From assembly GCF_013618625.1 (NCBI RefSeq), contig NZ_JABRWO010000006.1:248001-312000 (forward strand): a DNA stretch of 64,000 nucleotides. Reading direction: 5' to 3'. Under the pieces are notes generated by a model, which made no database searches, had not been told where the DNA came from, and saw nothing but the letters and a program-made list of their open reading frames with translations. Source of the DNA: Bremerella alba (lineage in GTDB: Bacteria; Planctomycetota; Planctomycetia; Pirellulales; Pirellulaceae). The translations under genes and the position numbers were made by a program. Of this stretch, positions 44,911 through 52,572 are shown piece by piece (positions within the stretch are counted from its first letter, which is position 1; the number at the start of each line of letters is the position of its first letter).

Positions 44911-45270
44911 TCAGTGGTCACGATCGGCCAAAGATGTCTCGGGCTGCTTTGCTTCATGAATGGCCAAGTACCGCGTCAGGTCGGTGATCTGACGCTGTAG
45001 CCGCATATACCGCGAGTAGAAATAAAACGTGGTGGCAATGAACGTTAACGTCACCACGTAGATTAAGATATCCGCACCACGACCGATGCCAATGGTGTGC
45101 GCTAAGCGTGTGACGATGCCTGGGTTTAACACGCAGATCGCCGCGGCGATCCAAATGGATATGCGAAACGATTTCGCCCAGTTCATTCGCTTACTGCGAA
45201 CCGCGCGAATGATTTCTACCATCAGAGAAGCGGCAATGAAGGTTATCGCGACCCATTGAAATAAGTTCAT
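44911..45270 (-). CDS. DUF2304 small membrane protein
   Basis: 119 residues with three membrane spans (WVAITFIAASLMVEIIRAV, FRISIWIAAAICVLNPG and ADILIYVVTLTFIATTFYFY), then a helical cytosolic tail (YMRLQRQITDLTRYLAIHE). This is the DUF2304 layout. DUF2304 genes typically accompany GT2 enzymes that make polyprenyl-phosphate sugars. The start overlaps the GT2 stop by 4 bp (ATGA), so the two are translationally coupled. Confidence 0.85.
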   Translation of the reverse strand: MNLFQWVAITFIAASLMVEIIRAVRSKRMNWAKSFRISIWIAAAICVLNPGIVTRLAHTIGIGRGADILIYVVTLTFIATTFYFYSRYMRLQRQITDLTRYLAIHEAKQPETSLADRDH

Positions 45271-45965
45271 CGCACCATCCTTCCCAGCAGGAATTGAGCA
45301 GCCACTTTAACGGCGGCAGAATTTTGCTGGCCCTTCTCCAAGACAACATCGCTGTAGTGGACCGTAACGGGTACTTCTTCAAATTTCAGACCCAGATATT
45401 GGATCTGATCCAGAATCTCTGAAGCATGGGCCATTCGATTTTGGGTGATCCGCAGCTTCGTAGCGGAACTGCGAGAAAGTGCACGCAATCCGTTATGGGT
45501 ATCGGTGACCTTGATACGTGAGCATACTCGTGTGAACAACACGCCCAGTTTCAAGATAAACCAGCGACTGGTCGGCATATTTACGGCGTCGTTGCCGAGG
45601 AATCTCGAGCCCAGAGCGACTTCCGCGCGTTTCGCAACAATTGGTTCTACCAATCGTTCAATATCGTGCACGTCGTGCTGGCCATCAGCGTCGAATGTAA
45701 CGACAATATCCGCTCCGTGCCCAACGGCAAAGTCGATCCCTGTTTGCAGGGCCGCCCCTTGGCCTAGATTGATCGGATGACGCAAAGCCCAAACCGGAAG
45801 CTCTTGCAGCCGGTCGAAGGTGTTGTCCTTCGAGCCGTCGTCAACAACAACCACATTGCGAAAATGGTGGATTAAACCTTGGAGCGTAGTTCCAATCCGC
45901 GCGGCCTCGTTATAAGCCGGCACGACAATCCATATGCGGGGACTTGGGGGCGCCTCTTGCGGCAT
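45267..45965 (-). CDS. Glycosyltransferase family 2, polyprenyl-phosphate mannosyl/glucosyl-transferase-like
   Basis: 232 residues, a single GT-A domain: IWIVVPAYNEAARIGTTLQG, VVVVDDGSKDNTF (nucleotide-binding DD), HPINLGQGAALQTGI, and FDADGQHDVHDIERLV (metal-binding DxD), ending with the acceptor-side segment LGSRFLG. This is the DPM1/ArnC-like class that moves a sugar from a nucleotide donor to polyprenyl phosphate. It is first in the set GT2-DUF2304-TMTC. ATG start. Confidence 0.9.
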   Translation of the reverse strand: MPQEAPPSPRIWIVVPAYNEAARIGTTLQGLIHHFRNVVVVDDGSKDNTFDRLQELPVWALRHPINLGQGAALQTGIDFAVGHGADIVVTFDADGQHDVHDIERLVEPIVAKRAEVALGSRFLGNDAVNMPTSRWFILKLGVLFTRVCSRIKVTDTHNGLRALSRSSATKLRITQNRMAHASEILDQIQYLGLKFEEVPVTVHYSDVVLEKGQQNSAAVKVAAQFLLGRMVR

Positions 45966-46192
45966 ATCGGCAAGACTTTCGAATCGTGTAATAAGCTGCG
46001 TTTGCCAGTGCAGACTGACTTAACCGGTTGAACGAGTTAAGCCGCTATAAGCAATTCAGCCAATTTTCGCCGAAGGTCGTCGCAGTCGGATGAAGCCAAC
46101 ATGAAGACTTCGTGAATACACTTTTCGCTTCTGAAAGGAAGGTCGCTTGCCTAAATGACTTTCAATGGTGAGGTTTAGCGGGTAGTTGGTAA

Positions 46193-47647
46193 TTATTTGG
46201 TTTGTTGCATGCAGTAAAGGTGACCTTCGCTTCGCAGAAACATCAGGTCTCCGCTGAAAGCAATCGATGCGTCAATCCCTTCTGCTAACTGATTGACTGC
46301 CAGCACTTTAAATTCAGGGCCGTCCTGCAAGACGACCGTGGTTCCGTCTCGGTCAGAAACATAGACCTTGCCATCGGCCCCGACCAACGAAGAGTACAGC
46401 GTCGAGGCTTCCGGCAAACGTTCCGGGCCGTAAATCGTTTCGCCCGTGCTTGCGTCGAGGCAGTACAGGACACCATCTCGCGATTTGGTCACATAGAGAC
46501 GGTTATTCAAAAGCGTCGCTGACGAGATATACGGGCCCACGTCCGACCGGCTCCAGGCAATATAGTCGTCGTTGTCGGTCACATCCCCGGTCGCATCGAG
46601 GTCAATCGCGTAAACAGCATATCCGCGATACCCGGTCATGCAGATCGCTTTCCCGTTGTCGATGATTGGGGTCGCGATCGGGTTAGTGGCCTGTCCGCCG
46701 CATTCCCAGAGGAGCTTACCGGAAGTGACATCATAGCTGCGAACGCGGGTAGAACCGTTCAAGATCACCTGAGCCGCCCCGTTATGCTCGGCAACCACTG
46801 GGGTCGCCCAACTGGTCGCTTCGTCTCGATCTACTTTCCAAAGTTCCTCACCGGTGGTCGCGTCGAGCGCCAACACAAAGGAGTCTCCTTCATGGTCCCA
46901 CGGAATGATGATCGAGTTTTTATAGAGAGCCGGGGTGCTTCCTTCGCCAAACGCATTTCGTGTCTGTTGCTTTCCCAGATCACGTTTCCATAGCAACTTG
47001 CCATTCATTGCATAACAGAAAATGCCGCGAGAGCCGAAGAAAGCCACCAAGATTTCTCCGTTGGTGACGGCGGAAGCCGAGGCAAACGTGTTGGTGTTAT
47101 GTCCCGATTCGTGCGGGGTCTCTTGAACCGCAACGTCTGACCAGATCTTCTCTCCGGTCAACTTATCCAGGCAGATCACTGTGAAAGCCAGCGGCGTCGT
47201 AGGAGCTGCATCACGGTCGCGTCCACCACGACCACGGCCCCCGCGACTTCGACCGCCAGGACCACCGGGCGAATCCCCGGGACCACGTCGGGGGCGTTCG
47301 GTCGAACTATCGCGCGGCGGCGGGGTTTGCTCTGGGGCGGCTTCCCCTTCGGGACTTTCCGCCTCGGCACCTTCGGTTGGTACCGGCACCGCCGTCAGCA
47401 CGAACAGCTTGTCCCCCCAAATAATCGGCGAGGAACTACCCTTCCCCGAAATGGGGACCTTCCAGCGAACGTTTTCTTCTTCGCTCCATTTCACTGGCGG
47501 CTTCGCATTGGTTGAGGTGCCGTTGTAATGGGGACCTCGCCAGTTGGCCCAATTTCCGTCGGAAGTTTCGGCTGCGTTAACCGCCGTCGCGGCAACACTA
47601 GAGAGAGCTAAGGCGAGCAAGAACAAAGCGAAAAGCGAAGATTTCAT
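46193..47647 (-). CDS. PQQ-type beta-propeller protein with RGG-rich loop
   Basis: About 484 residues. A Sec signal (SLFALFLLALALSSVAATA) and the planctomycete opening NWANWRGPHYNGTS are followed by propeller blades with GEKIW-type strands: GDKLFVLTAV, LDKLTGEKIWSDVAV, YAMNGKLLWKRDLG, LDATTGEELWKVDRDE, YDVTSGKLLWECGG and CLDASTGETIYGPE. Residues 91-148 are a low-complexity Glu/Pro then Arg/Gly stretch inserted in one blade. This fold is seen in quinoprotein dehydrogenases and BamB-like scaffolds; no catalytic residues are evident. The ATG at 47647 was chosen because the signal peptide follows it directly. Confidence 0.88.
   Translation of the reverse strand: MKSSLFALFLLALALSSVAATAVNAAETSDGNWANWRGPHYNGTSTNAKPPVKWSEEENVRWKVPISGKGSSSPIIWGDKLFVLTAVPVPTEGAEAESPEGEAAPEQTPPPRDSSTERPRRGPGDSPGGPGGRSRGGRGRGGRDRDAAPTTPLAFTVICLDKLTGEKIWSDVAVQETPHESGHNTNTFASASAVTNGEILVAFFGSRGIFCYAMNGKLLWKRDLGKQQTRNAFGEGSTPALYKNSIIIPWDHEGDSFVLALDATTGEELWKVDRDEATSWATPVVAEHNGAAQVILNGSTRVRSYDVTSGKLLWECGGQATNPIATPIIDNGKAICMTGYRGYAVYAIDLDATGDVTDNDDYIAWSRSDVGPYISSATLLNNRLYVTKSRDGVLYCLDASTGETIYGPERLPEASTLYSSLVGADGKVYVSDRDGTTVVLQDGPEFKVLAVNQLAEGIDASIAFSGDLMFLRSEGHLYCMQQTK
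47204..47377 (-). other. Low-complexity insert in the PQQ propeller (RGG-rich)
   Basis: This segment encodes residues 91-148, first Glu/Pro/Ala-rich and then GGPGGRSRGGRGRGGRDRD. The second half is rich in CGT/CGC/GGN codons, making the DNA locally G+C-rich. Such a loop is likely disordered and exposed. Confidence 0.8.
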
Positions 47648-47812
47648 AACCGATCTCTTCCAGGGGATGTAGGCGATTGCAATGGCATGGTTACCAGATG
47701 AAACCAAACTGGCTCCGCGAAGTTTCGAGTGTTGTCCGTCAAAAGTCAAGTTTCTCCGTCGATTATGCCAATTAATAAGCCCTTGTTTTTCTCCATGACC
47801 CAATCTATGATG

Positions 47813-47828
47813 TTTTGGGTACTCAAAA
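47813..47828. promoter_or_regulatory. Candidate operator upstream of the metal-importer operon
   Basis: TTTTGGGTACTCAAAA is a 16-bp inverted repeat (TTTTG-x-GTAC-x-CAAAA, one central mismatch pair) 24 bases before the ATG of the binding-protein gene. The operon encodes its own DtxR-type sensor, so this is the best nearby site for it. Inferred from symmetry and position only. Confidence 0.45.
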
Positions 47829-47851
47829 ACACTGCTTTGGCTATACAAACC

Positions 47852-48751
47852 ATGAACGCATATCGACTCGCTTCAGCTTTCGTTCTGACGTTATTGCTTC
47901 CCTTGACGTTGCTCGCCCAGCAGTCCCGCCCGGTGATTGTTTGTTCGACAACTCAAGTCGCCGACTTTGCGCGGCAAGTTGTGGGGGACCGAATGGAGGT
48001 CAAATGCGTACTCGCAGCTGGCCAAGATCCTCATCTTTATGAGAAGAAACCAGGCGACGCCCAATTGGTTTCGACGGCCGACCTGTGTGTCGAGAACGGA
48101 TGGCACCTCGAAGGCAACGATTGGATGCGTAAGCTGGCCGCTCAGACGGGCCGCCCGATTGTCTCTTGCGTTGAAGGCTGCCAGCCGCTGGAAGTTCCTG
48201 GCGTAGACGAAGCGATGCAAGATCCGCACGCGTGGTTCTCGTGCACCAATGCGGCCATCTATGTTCGCAATATCCGTGATGCGGTCATCCAGCTTGATCC
48301 TCACCATGCCGACGAATACCGAAGTCGCGCGGCGCTTTACTTGGACCAACTGAGAACTCTTCACAGTTGGATCCTGCGAGAGATCAACCATATTCCCGTC
48401 GAGCAGCGTGTGCTTGTCACCAGCCACGATGCATTCAATTACTTTTGCCAGGCCTATGGATTGAAGTCGGCAACGCCGGTCGGATGGTCGACCGGCAATG
48501 AAGTCGGTGCAGGGATCACCCCCCAACGACGGCAAGAAACAATCGACTCGATTCGAAAGCATCAAATCAATGCCATCTTTGTCGAAACCTCTGTCAATCC
48601 TACGATGGTTCGCGAGATTGCCCGCGAGGCGGGGGTAGCGATCGGTGGCGAGCTTTATTCCGACTCGATGGGAGCACCCGATACGGCCGGTGAAACCTAC
48701 ATCGGAATGATGCGAGAAAATGTCATCACGATTGTCCAGGCGTTGAAATAG
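47852..48751 (+). CDS. Metal ABC transporter substrate-binding protein (TroA/MntC/ZnuA family)
   Basis: About 299 residues from the ATG at 47852, with a Sec signal (FVLTLLLPLTLLAQ). The cluster A-I fold is seen in VIVCSTTQVADFARQVVGDRMEV and AGQDPHLYEKKPGDAQLV (first His ligand). The second His is in DPHAWFSCTNAAIYVRNI, the Glu in IFVETSVNPTMVREIA and the Asp in YSDSMGAPD. It has no His-rich loop, so it resembles Mn/Zn/Fe (TroA/MntC) rather than typical ZnuA. It heads an operon with an unknown protein, the ABC ATPase and the permease-DtxR fusion. Confidence 0.92.
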   Translation: MNAYRLASAFVLTLLLPLTLLAQQSRPVIVCSTTQVADFARQVVGDRMEVKCVLAAGQDPHLYEKKPGDAQLVSTADLCVENGWHLEGNDWMRKLAAQTGRPIVSCVEGCQPLEVPGVDEAMQDPHAWFSCTNAAIYVRNIRDAVIQLDPHHADEYRSRAALYLDQLRTLHSWILREINHIPVEQRVLVTSHDAFNYFCQAYGLKSATPVGWSTGNEVGAGITPQRRQETIDSIRKHQINAIFVETSVNPTMVREIAREAGVAIGGELYSDSMGAPDTAGETYIGMMRENVITIVQALK

Positions 48752-48770
48752 TTCCGTAAGATTGTTACTT

Positions 48771-49277
48771 ATGCGCATTGTCGTTGCTATCCTGAGTGCC
48801 TCGATTGTCTTGGGCCTGACTTGGCTCTATCAACAGACACTCGCCGAAAATCAGCTTCCGGTGATTTCAAGCCAGCCTAGCGAAGTGCTGAGTACTTATC
48901 GCCTTCGAATTGTGGCGACCTTCGACGCCGGTATTGATCTGTTTGCCGAAGACGTTTCGACCGCTTCGTCGCTGCGAGTCTCTTTACTTGGTGAAAATGT
49001 CATTGTGATCGACGAGCCCATTGCTGCCGGCCAGGCGATCGATACCAATTTGGATTTGAAGTTACGCCAAGGCGCGAATGAATTTCTCATCGAGATGACA
49101 CCGACGAACGCGGCCGACCTCGCTCCTAAGGCCATTCATGTCGAACTGTTTCAAGGAAACAACAGGCAACCCCTGCAATCGCAAACCATCTGGGCGGAAG
49201 GCACCGAGACCAAGTTGGTTGGACGCGTTTTGTTTCAAGTCGACGCCGATCTTTCCTCGACGCAGGAGGAAAAATGA
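48771..49277 (+). CDS. Single-span exported protein of unknown function in the metal-importer operon
   Basis: About 168 residues (ATG at 48771). An N-terminal signal anchor (VVAILSASIVLGLTWLYQQ) is followed by a beta-rich extracytoplasmic domain (RLRIVATFDAGIDLFAED, LDLKLRQGANEFLIEMTP, RVLFQVDADLSS). No family is recognised. It starts 19 bp after the binding-protein gene and its stop overlaps the ATPase start (ATGA), so it is almost certainly made together with the importer and might be a metal-delivery or docking partner; this is inference. Confidence 0.8.
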   Translation: MRIVVAILSASIVLGLTWLYQQTLAENQLPVISSQPSEVLSTYRLRIVATFDAGIDLFAEDVSTASSLRVSLLGENVIVIDEPIAAGQAIDTNLDLKLRQGANEFLIEMTPTNAADLAPKAIHVELFQGNNRQPLQSQTIWAEGTETKLVGRVLFQVDADLSSTQEEK

Positions 49278-50074
49278 TTGCTTCTGAATCGTCTCCGCAG
49301 TCCATTGATACTAGCGTACCAGCCATTGAAGTCGAACACTTAACGGTCAGCTACGGGGCCGTTCCGGCGCTGCTGGATGTCTCGTTCGCGATTCCACAGG
49401 GGCAACTCGTCGGTGTGATCGGTCCCAATGGTTCCGGCAAGTCGACCTTGATCAAAGCCATACTCGGCTTCTTACGTCCCGACGTCGGTAATGTGCGAAT
49501 CTTTGGTACGCCGGTCGACCGAACCCGCAAGTTGGTTGCCTACGTTCCTCAGCGTGGCAGTGTCGACTGGGACTTCCCGGTTACGGTGGAGGAAGTCGCG
49601 ATGATGGGCCGCTACGGAAACATCCCTTGGTGGCAGTGGGGACCCTCGAAGGACGACCACGAGATTGTGGAGGAGGCCCTATCGATTGTTCGCATGTCGG
49701 ATCTGAGGAAACGCCAGATTGGCGAGCTATCAGGCGGCCAACAACAACGCGTGTTCATGGCTCGAGCGCTCGCGCAAGGTGCCCGGGTAGTTCTGCTTGA
49801 CGAGCCGTTTGCCGGTGTCGATGCGGCCACAGAACGCGCGATCTTGAATGTGCTGGAAAACGCCAAAAAGTCAGGTCGTACGCTCGTTGTGGTGCACCAT
49901 GATCTCGCTACGGCGGCCGAGTTCTTTGACGCGTTGATTCTGCTCAAACAACGCCTCTTTGCCTTCGGTACGCCGCTCCAGATTTTACAGCCGGAACTGC
50001 TCAGCGAAGTGTACGACGGAAATGTTCGTGCGTTCGAGCACTTGCGACGCGTTGTCGAGGAGAAAGCGAAGTAA
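49274..50074 (+). CDS. Metal ABC transporter ATP-binding protein (Mn/Zn/Fe type)
   Basis: 266 residues: Walker A GPNGSGKST in QLVGVIGPNGSGKSTLIKA, Q-loop VAYVPQRG, signature LSGGQQQR, Walker B VVLLDEPFAGVD and switch His VVHHDLATA. PQRGSVDWDFPVTVEEVAMM is typical of the Mn/Zn/Fe chelate branch (MntB/ZnuC/TroB). ATG with AGGAGG upstream. It overlaps the unknown protein by 4 bp and the permease by 1 bp. Confidence 0.96.
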   Translation: MIASESSPQSIDTSVPAIEVEHLTVSYGAVPALLDVSFAIPQGQLVGVIGPNGSGKSTLIKAILGFLRPDVGNVRIFGTPVDRTRKLVAYVPQRGSVDWDFPVTVEEVAMMGRYGNIPWWQWGPSKDDHEIVEEALSIVRMSDLRKRQIGELSGGQQQRVFMARALAQGARVVLLDEPFAGVDAATERAILNVLENAKKSGRTLVVVHHDLATAAEFFDALILLKQRLFAFGTPLQILQPELLSEVYDGNVRAFEHLRRVVEEKAK

Positions 50075-51612
50075 TGGACGCTTTCTATACATTGTTCGTC
50101 GAGCCTTTCCAAGGCAACAGTTACCTGCTTCGCGCGGTCGTGGCTGGGTGCCTGGTGGCCATCGCAGCAGGGGTGGTGGGCTGTTTGATTATTTTGCGGC
50201 GGATGGCCTTCCTGGGTGATGCGATTTCGCACTCGATGCTGGCAGGCGTGACCGGCGGCTATCTTCTGATGAAAGTGGTCTACGGTCACGAGGCCCACTT
50301 TGCCGGAATGATCTTGGGGGCGCTGATCGCTGGTTTCACGACGGTTCTGATGGTCAGCTTTGTCTCGCGCGTGTCGCGGATTAAAGAAGATACGGCGATC
50401 GGAATCATGTATACCGGCATCTTCGCGCTGGGCGGGGCGCTGGCGAGCATGTTTTCGCATTACATTCATTTAGATCTCTTTCATTTCGTGATGGGAGACG
50501 TCCTGGCCGTCGATGCCGAACGTTTGTGGATGATGGCTGGAGTCACGGCCGTTGTGTTGTTTGTGATCATTCTTTGGTACCGACAGTTACTGCTCACGTC
50601 GTTCGACCCGATCATGGCTGCTTCGCTCGGGCTACCGGTGCTGTTGATCCATATGCTCATGACGACGTGTACGTCGCTGGTGGTTGTCAGTGCGGTGCAG
50701 ATTGTGGGCGTCATCCTTGTGGTTGGTCTTTTGATTACCCCAGCGGCAACGGCCTATCTGCTGACCAATCGGCTAAGTCACATGATGGCTCTGTCGGCGC
50801 TATTTGGCGTTTCGAGCGTCATCTGCGGTGTTTACTTGTCGGTGTGGTTGAACGTAGCGACGAGTCCGCCGATTGTGCTCTTCAGTACGCTTCAGTTTAT
50901 GTTCGTGCTGGTCTTTTCGCCCCGCTTCGGGCTGCTTTCCACGTGGCTTCGCAAACGGGCGGCAATCCCTCATACCTTGGCCGAAGACATCTTAGGATGC
51001 ATGCGCCGCAGCGGAGGCTTGGCGACATCGTTGTCGACGATCATTGCCAATGTGCCGACCGACGGACAGCGTCTGCGTACCACGTTAGATCGGATGGTGA
51101 CCCGTGGACTGATCGAGCCCAAAGCCGACGACGCCTATCAGCTAACCGAGGCGGGGGAGCTGGAAGCGAAACGCTTGATGCGTGCCCATCGTATTTGGGA
51201 AGCGTACCTGGCACGGCTGGGTACGCCGGAGGAAGAAATTCATGACCGTGCCCATCTTTTGGAACACGTGAACGATGAAGCGGCCGTCGATTACCTCGAC
51301 GATCGACTTGGTCACCCGATCACTGATCCGCATGGCCAGGAGATTCCGGAAGACTTTCTCCACCTCGTTCCCGGCGAGGAAGTGCCGGCGAGTTTGTTGC
51401 GAGACGGCCATATAGCGGAAGTCACGCGGCTATTGCCGGAAGCAAACTTCGATCTGGTGATTGGCGATCACCTGACGACCGGTCCACGAACCGATAACGA
51501 GCAGACCTGGACGTTCAAAATCAACGATAGCCATCAACAACTTAATCTCGATCACCACCAAGCCGACTCGATCATCGTACGTCTGGTCGATTCCTCAAAG
51601 GCCGAGAGTTAA
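50074..51612 (+). CDS. Metal ABC permease fused to a DtxR/MntR-type metal-sensing regulator
   Basis: 512 residues. Residues 1-~285 form an ABC-3 permease with about eight membrane spans (GCLIILRRMAFLGDAISHSM, VGVILVVGLLITPAATAYLL). Residues ~300-365 form a winged helix (DILGCMRRSGGLATSLST, RTTLDRMVTRGLIEPKADDA, YQLTEAGELEAKRLMRAHRI). Then comes the DtxR dimerisation/metal-binding domain (HRIWEAYLARLG, HDRAHLLEHVNDEAAVDYL, DPHGQEIP), and a C-terminal FeoA/SH3-like part (LVPGEEVPASLLRD) follows. The position that is Cys in DtxR and Glu in MntR is His here. The stop of the ATPase overlaps its start by 1 bp. Confidence 0.92.
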   Translation: MDAFYTLFVEPFQGNSYLLRAVVAGCLVAIAAGVVGCLIILRRMAFLGDAISHSMLAGVTGGYLLMKVVYGHEAHFAGMILGALIAGFTTVLMVSFVSRVSRIKEDTAIGIMYTGIFALGGALASMFSHYIHLDLFHFVMGDVLAVDAERLWMMAGVTAVVLFVIILWYRQLLLTSFDPIMAASLGLPVLLIHMLMTTCTSLVVVSAVQIVGVILVVGLLITPAATAYLLTNRLSHMMALSALFGVSSVICGVYLSVWLNVATSPPIVLFSTLQFMFVLVFSPRFGLLSTWLRKRAAIPHTLAEDILGCMRRSGGLATSLSTIIANVPTDGQRLRTTLDRMVTRGLIEPKADDAYQLTEAGELEAKRLMRAHRIWEAYLARLGTPEEEIHDRAHLLEHVNDEAAVDYLDDRLGHPITDPHGQEIPEDFLHLVPGEEVPASLLRDGHIAEVTRLLPEANFDLVIGDHLTTGPRTDNEQTWTFKINDSHQQLNLDHHQADSIIVRLVDSSKAES

Positions 51613-51641
51613 GTTGATCTGAGGTTTCTCTTTTAGGCGAC

Positions 51642-52331
51642 CTATTTGCCAAACCCGAACAGGAACTTGTTAAGCGTACCGGTTTTCGTATTGGCCTTGG
51701 TTCGTTGGTTCTGAATATACTTGGTCGCTCTTTCGACAGAAATCAAGTAATCTCGCAGTTCAGGCTGGTGAAACGATACAGCGAACTGAAGTGGTCGAAG
51801 ACCGTTGCGGTTTTCAACCCGATAGTTTGCCCCGCCATCGACAAGAGCTTTCGCGACTTCGAGATACCCCTTACGAGCAGCCCAATGCAGCGGCGTTGTT
51901 CCGTCGGGATCTTGGCAATTTGGTTGGGCACCCCGCTCTAGTAACCAACTCACAATCTTAGAGTTGTTCTCGCGAGCCGCGTAGAAGAGTGGCGTTTGGA
52001 CGGTCTTCGACGCGCGGATTTCAAAAGAAGCACCGTGCTGAATCAGTTCTCGGCCTGCGTAGAGCTTACCGTAGAACGAAGCGATATGCAGCGGCGTATG
52101 CCCGGTGTCGGTTTCTTGGACATCCAGATCGGCACCGCTTTCAGCCAAGGCGATGATGACCTCGCCATCGTTTCTCCGAGCCGCTAGAAAGATACCAAGC
52201 TTTACGCGTTCTTCAAGCGACTGATCGGGGATAAAGAAATGCTCTCGGCATTTCAGGCACAGTACTTCATGCCCGCGAGCTTTATCGGGCACGACCCCAT
52301 TGGTCTGACACAGTGGACAGCGATACTGCAT
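51642..52331 (-). CDS. Zinc-ribbon / ankyrin-repeat protein
   Basis: 229 residues. The N-terminus has two CxxC knuckles (YRCPLCQTNG and VLCLKCREHF), a zinc ribbon. About five ankyrin repeats follow (GHTPLHIASFYGKLYAGREL, QTPLFYAARENNSKIVSWLL, GTTPLHWAARKGYLEVAKAL, GLRPLQFAVSFHQPELRDYL), and then a basic tail. No signal peptide, so probably cytosolic and a protein-protein interaction adaptor. It is convergent to the metal-importer operon with a 29-bp gap. Function unknown. Confidence 0.88.
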   Translation of the reverse strand: MQYRCPLCQTNGVVPDKARGHEVLCLKCREHFFIPDQSLEERVKLGIFLAARRNDGEVIIALAESGADLDVQETDTGHTPLHIASFYGKLYAGRELIQHGASFEIRASKTVQTPLFYAARENNSKIVSWLLERGAQPNCQDPDGTTPLHWAARKGYLEVAKALVDGGANYRVENRNGLRPLQFAVSFHQPELRDYLISVERATKYIQNQRTKANTKTGTLNKFLFGFGK

Positions 52332-52572
52332 GGTATCTGGATCCTGAAGGATCTAGCAAATGGATACGTTAGTATTCTGTGATTGCTGCCCGAAGCGATT
52401 CCTGGTTGGTATGCCTTGCCAAAGAGCATGATATGCTGAGACGAAGCCTATAGCTCCGCAGATCGCTTAAACTCCTTCATAACTTTATTCAGTCTTAACC
52501 CCTTCACTAAAGACAAAAAGAAATGCGTAAGATGCAGCAACTAGGGTCTGCATCTTGACGCATCCCTGCTGG

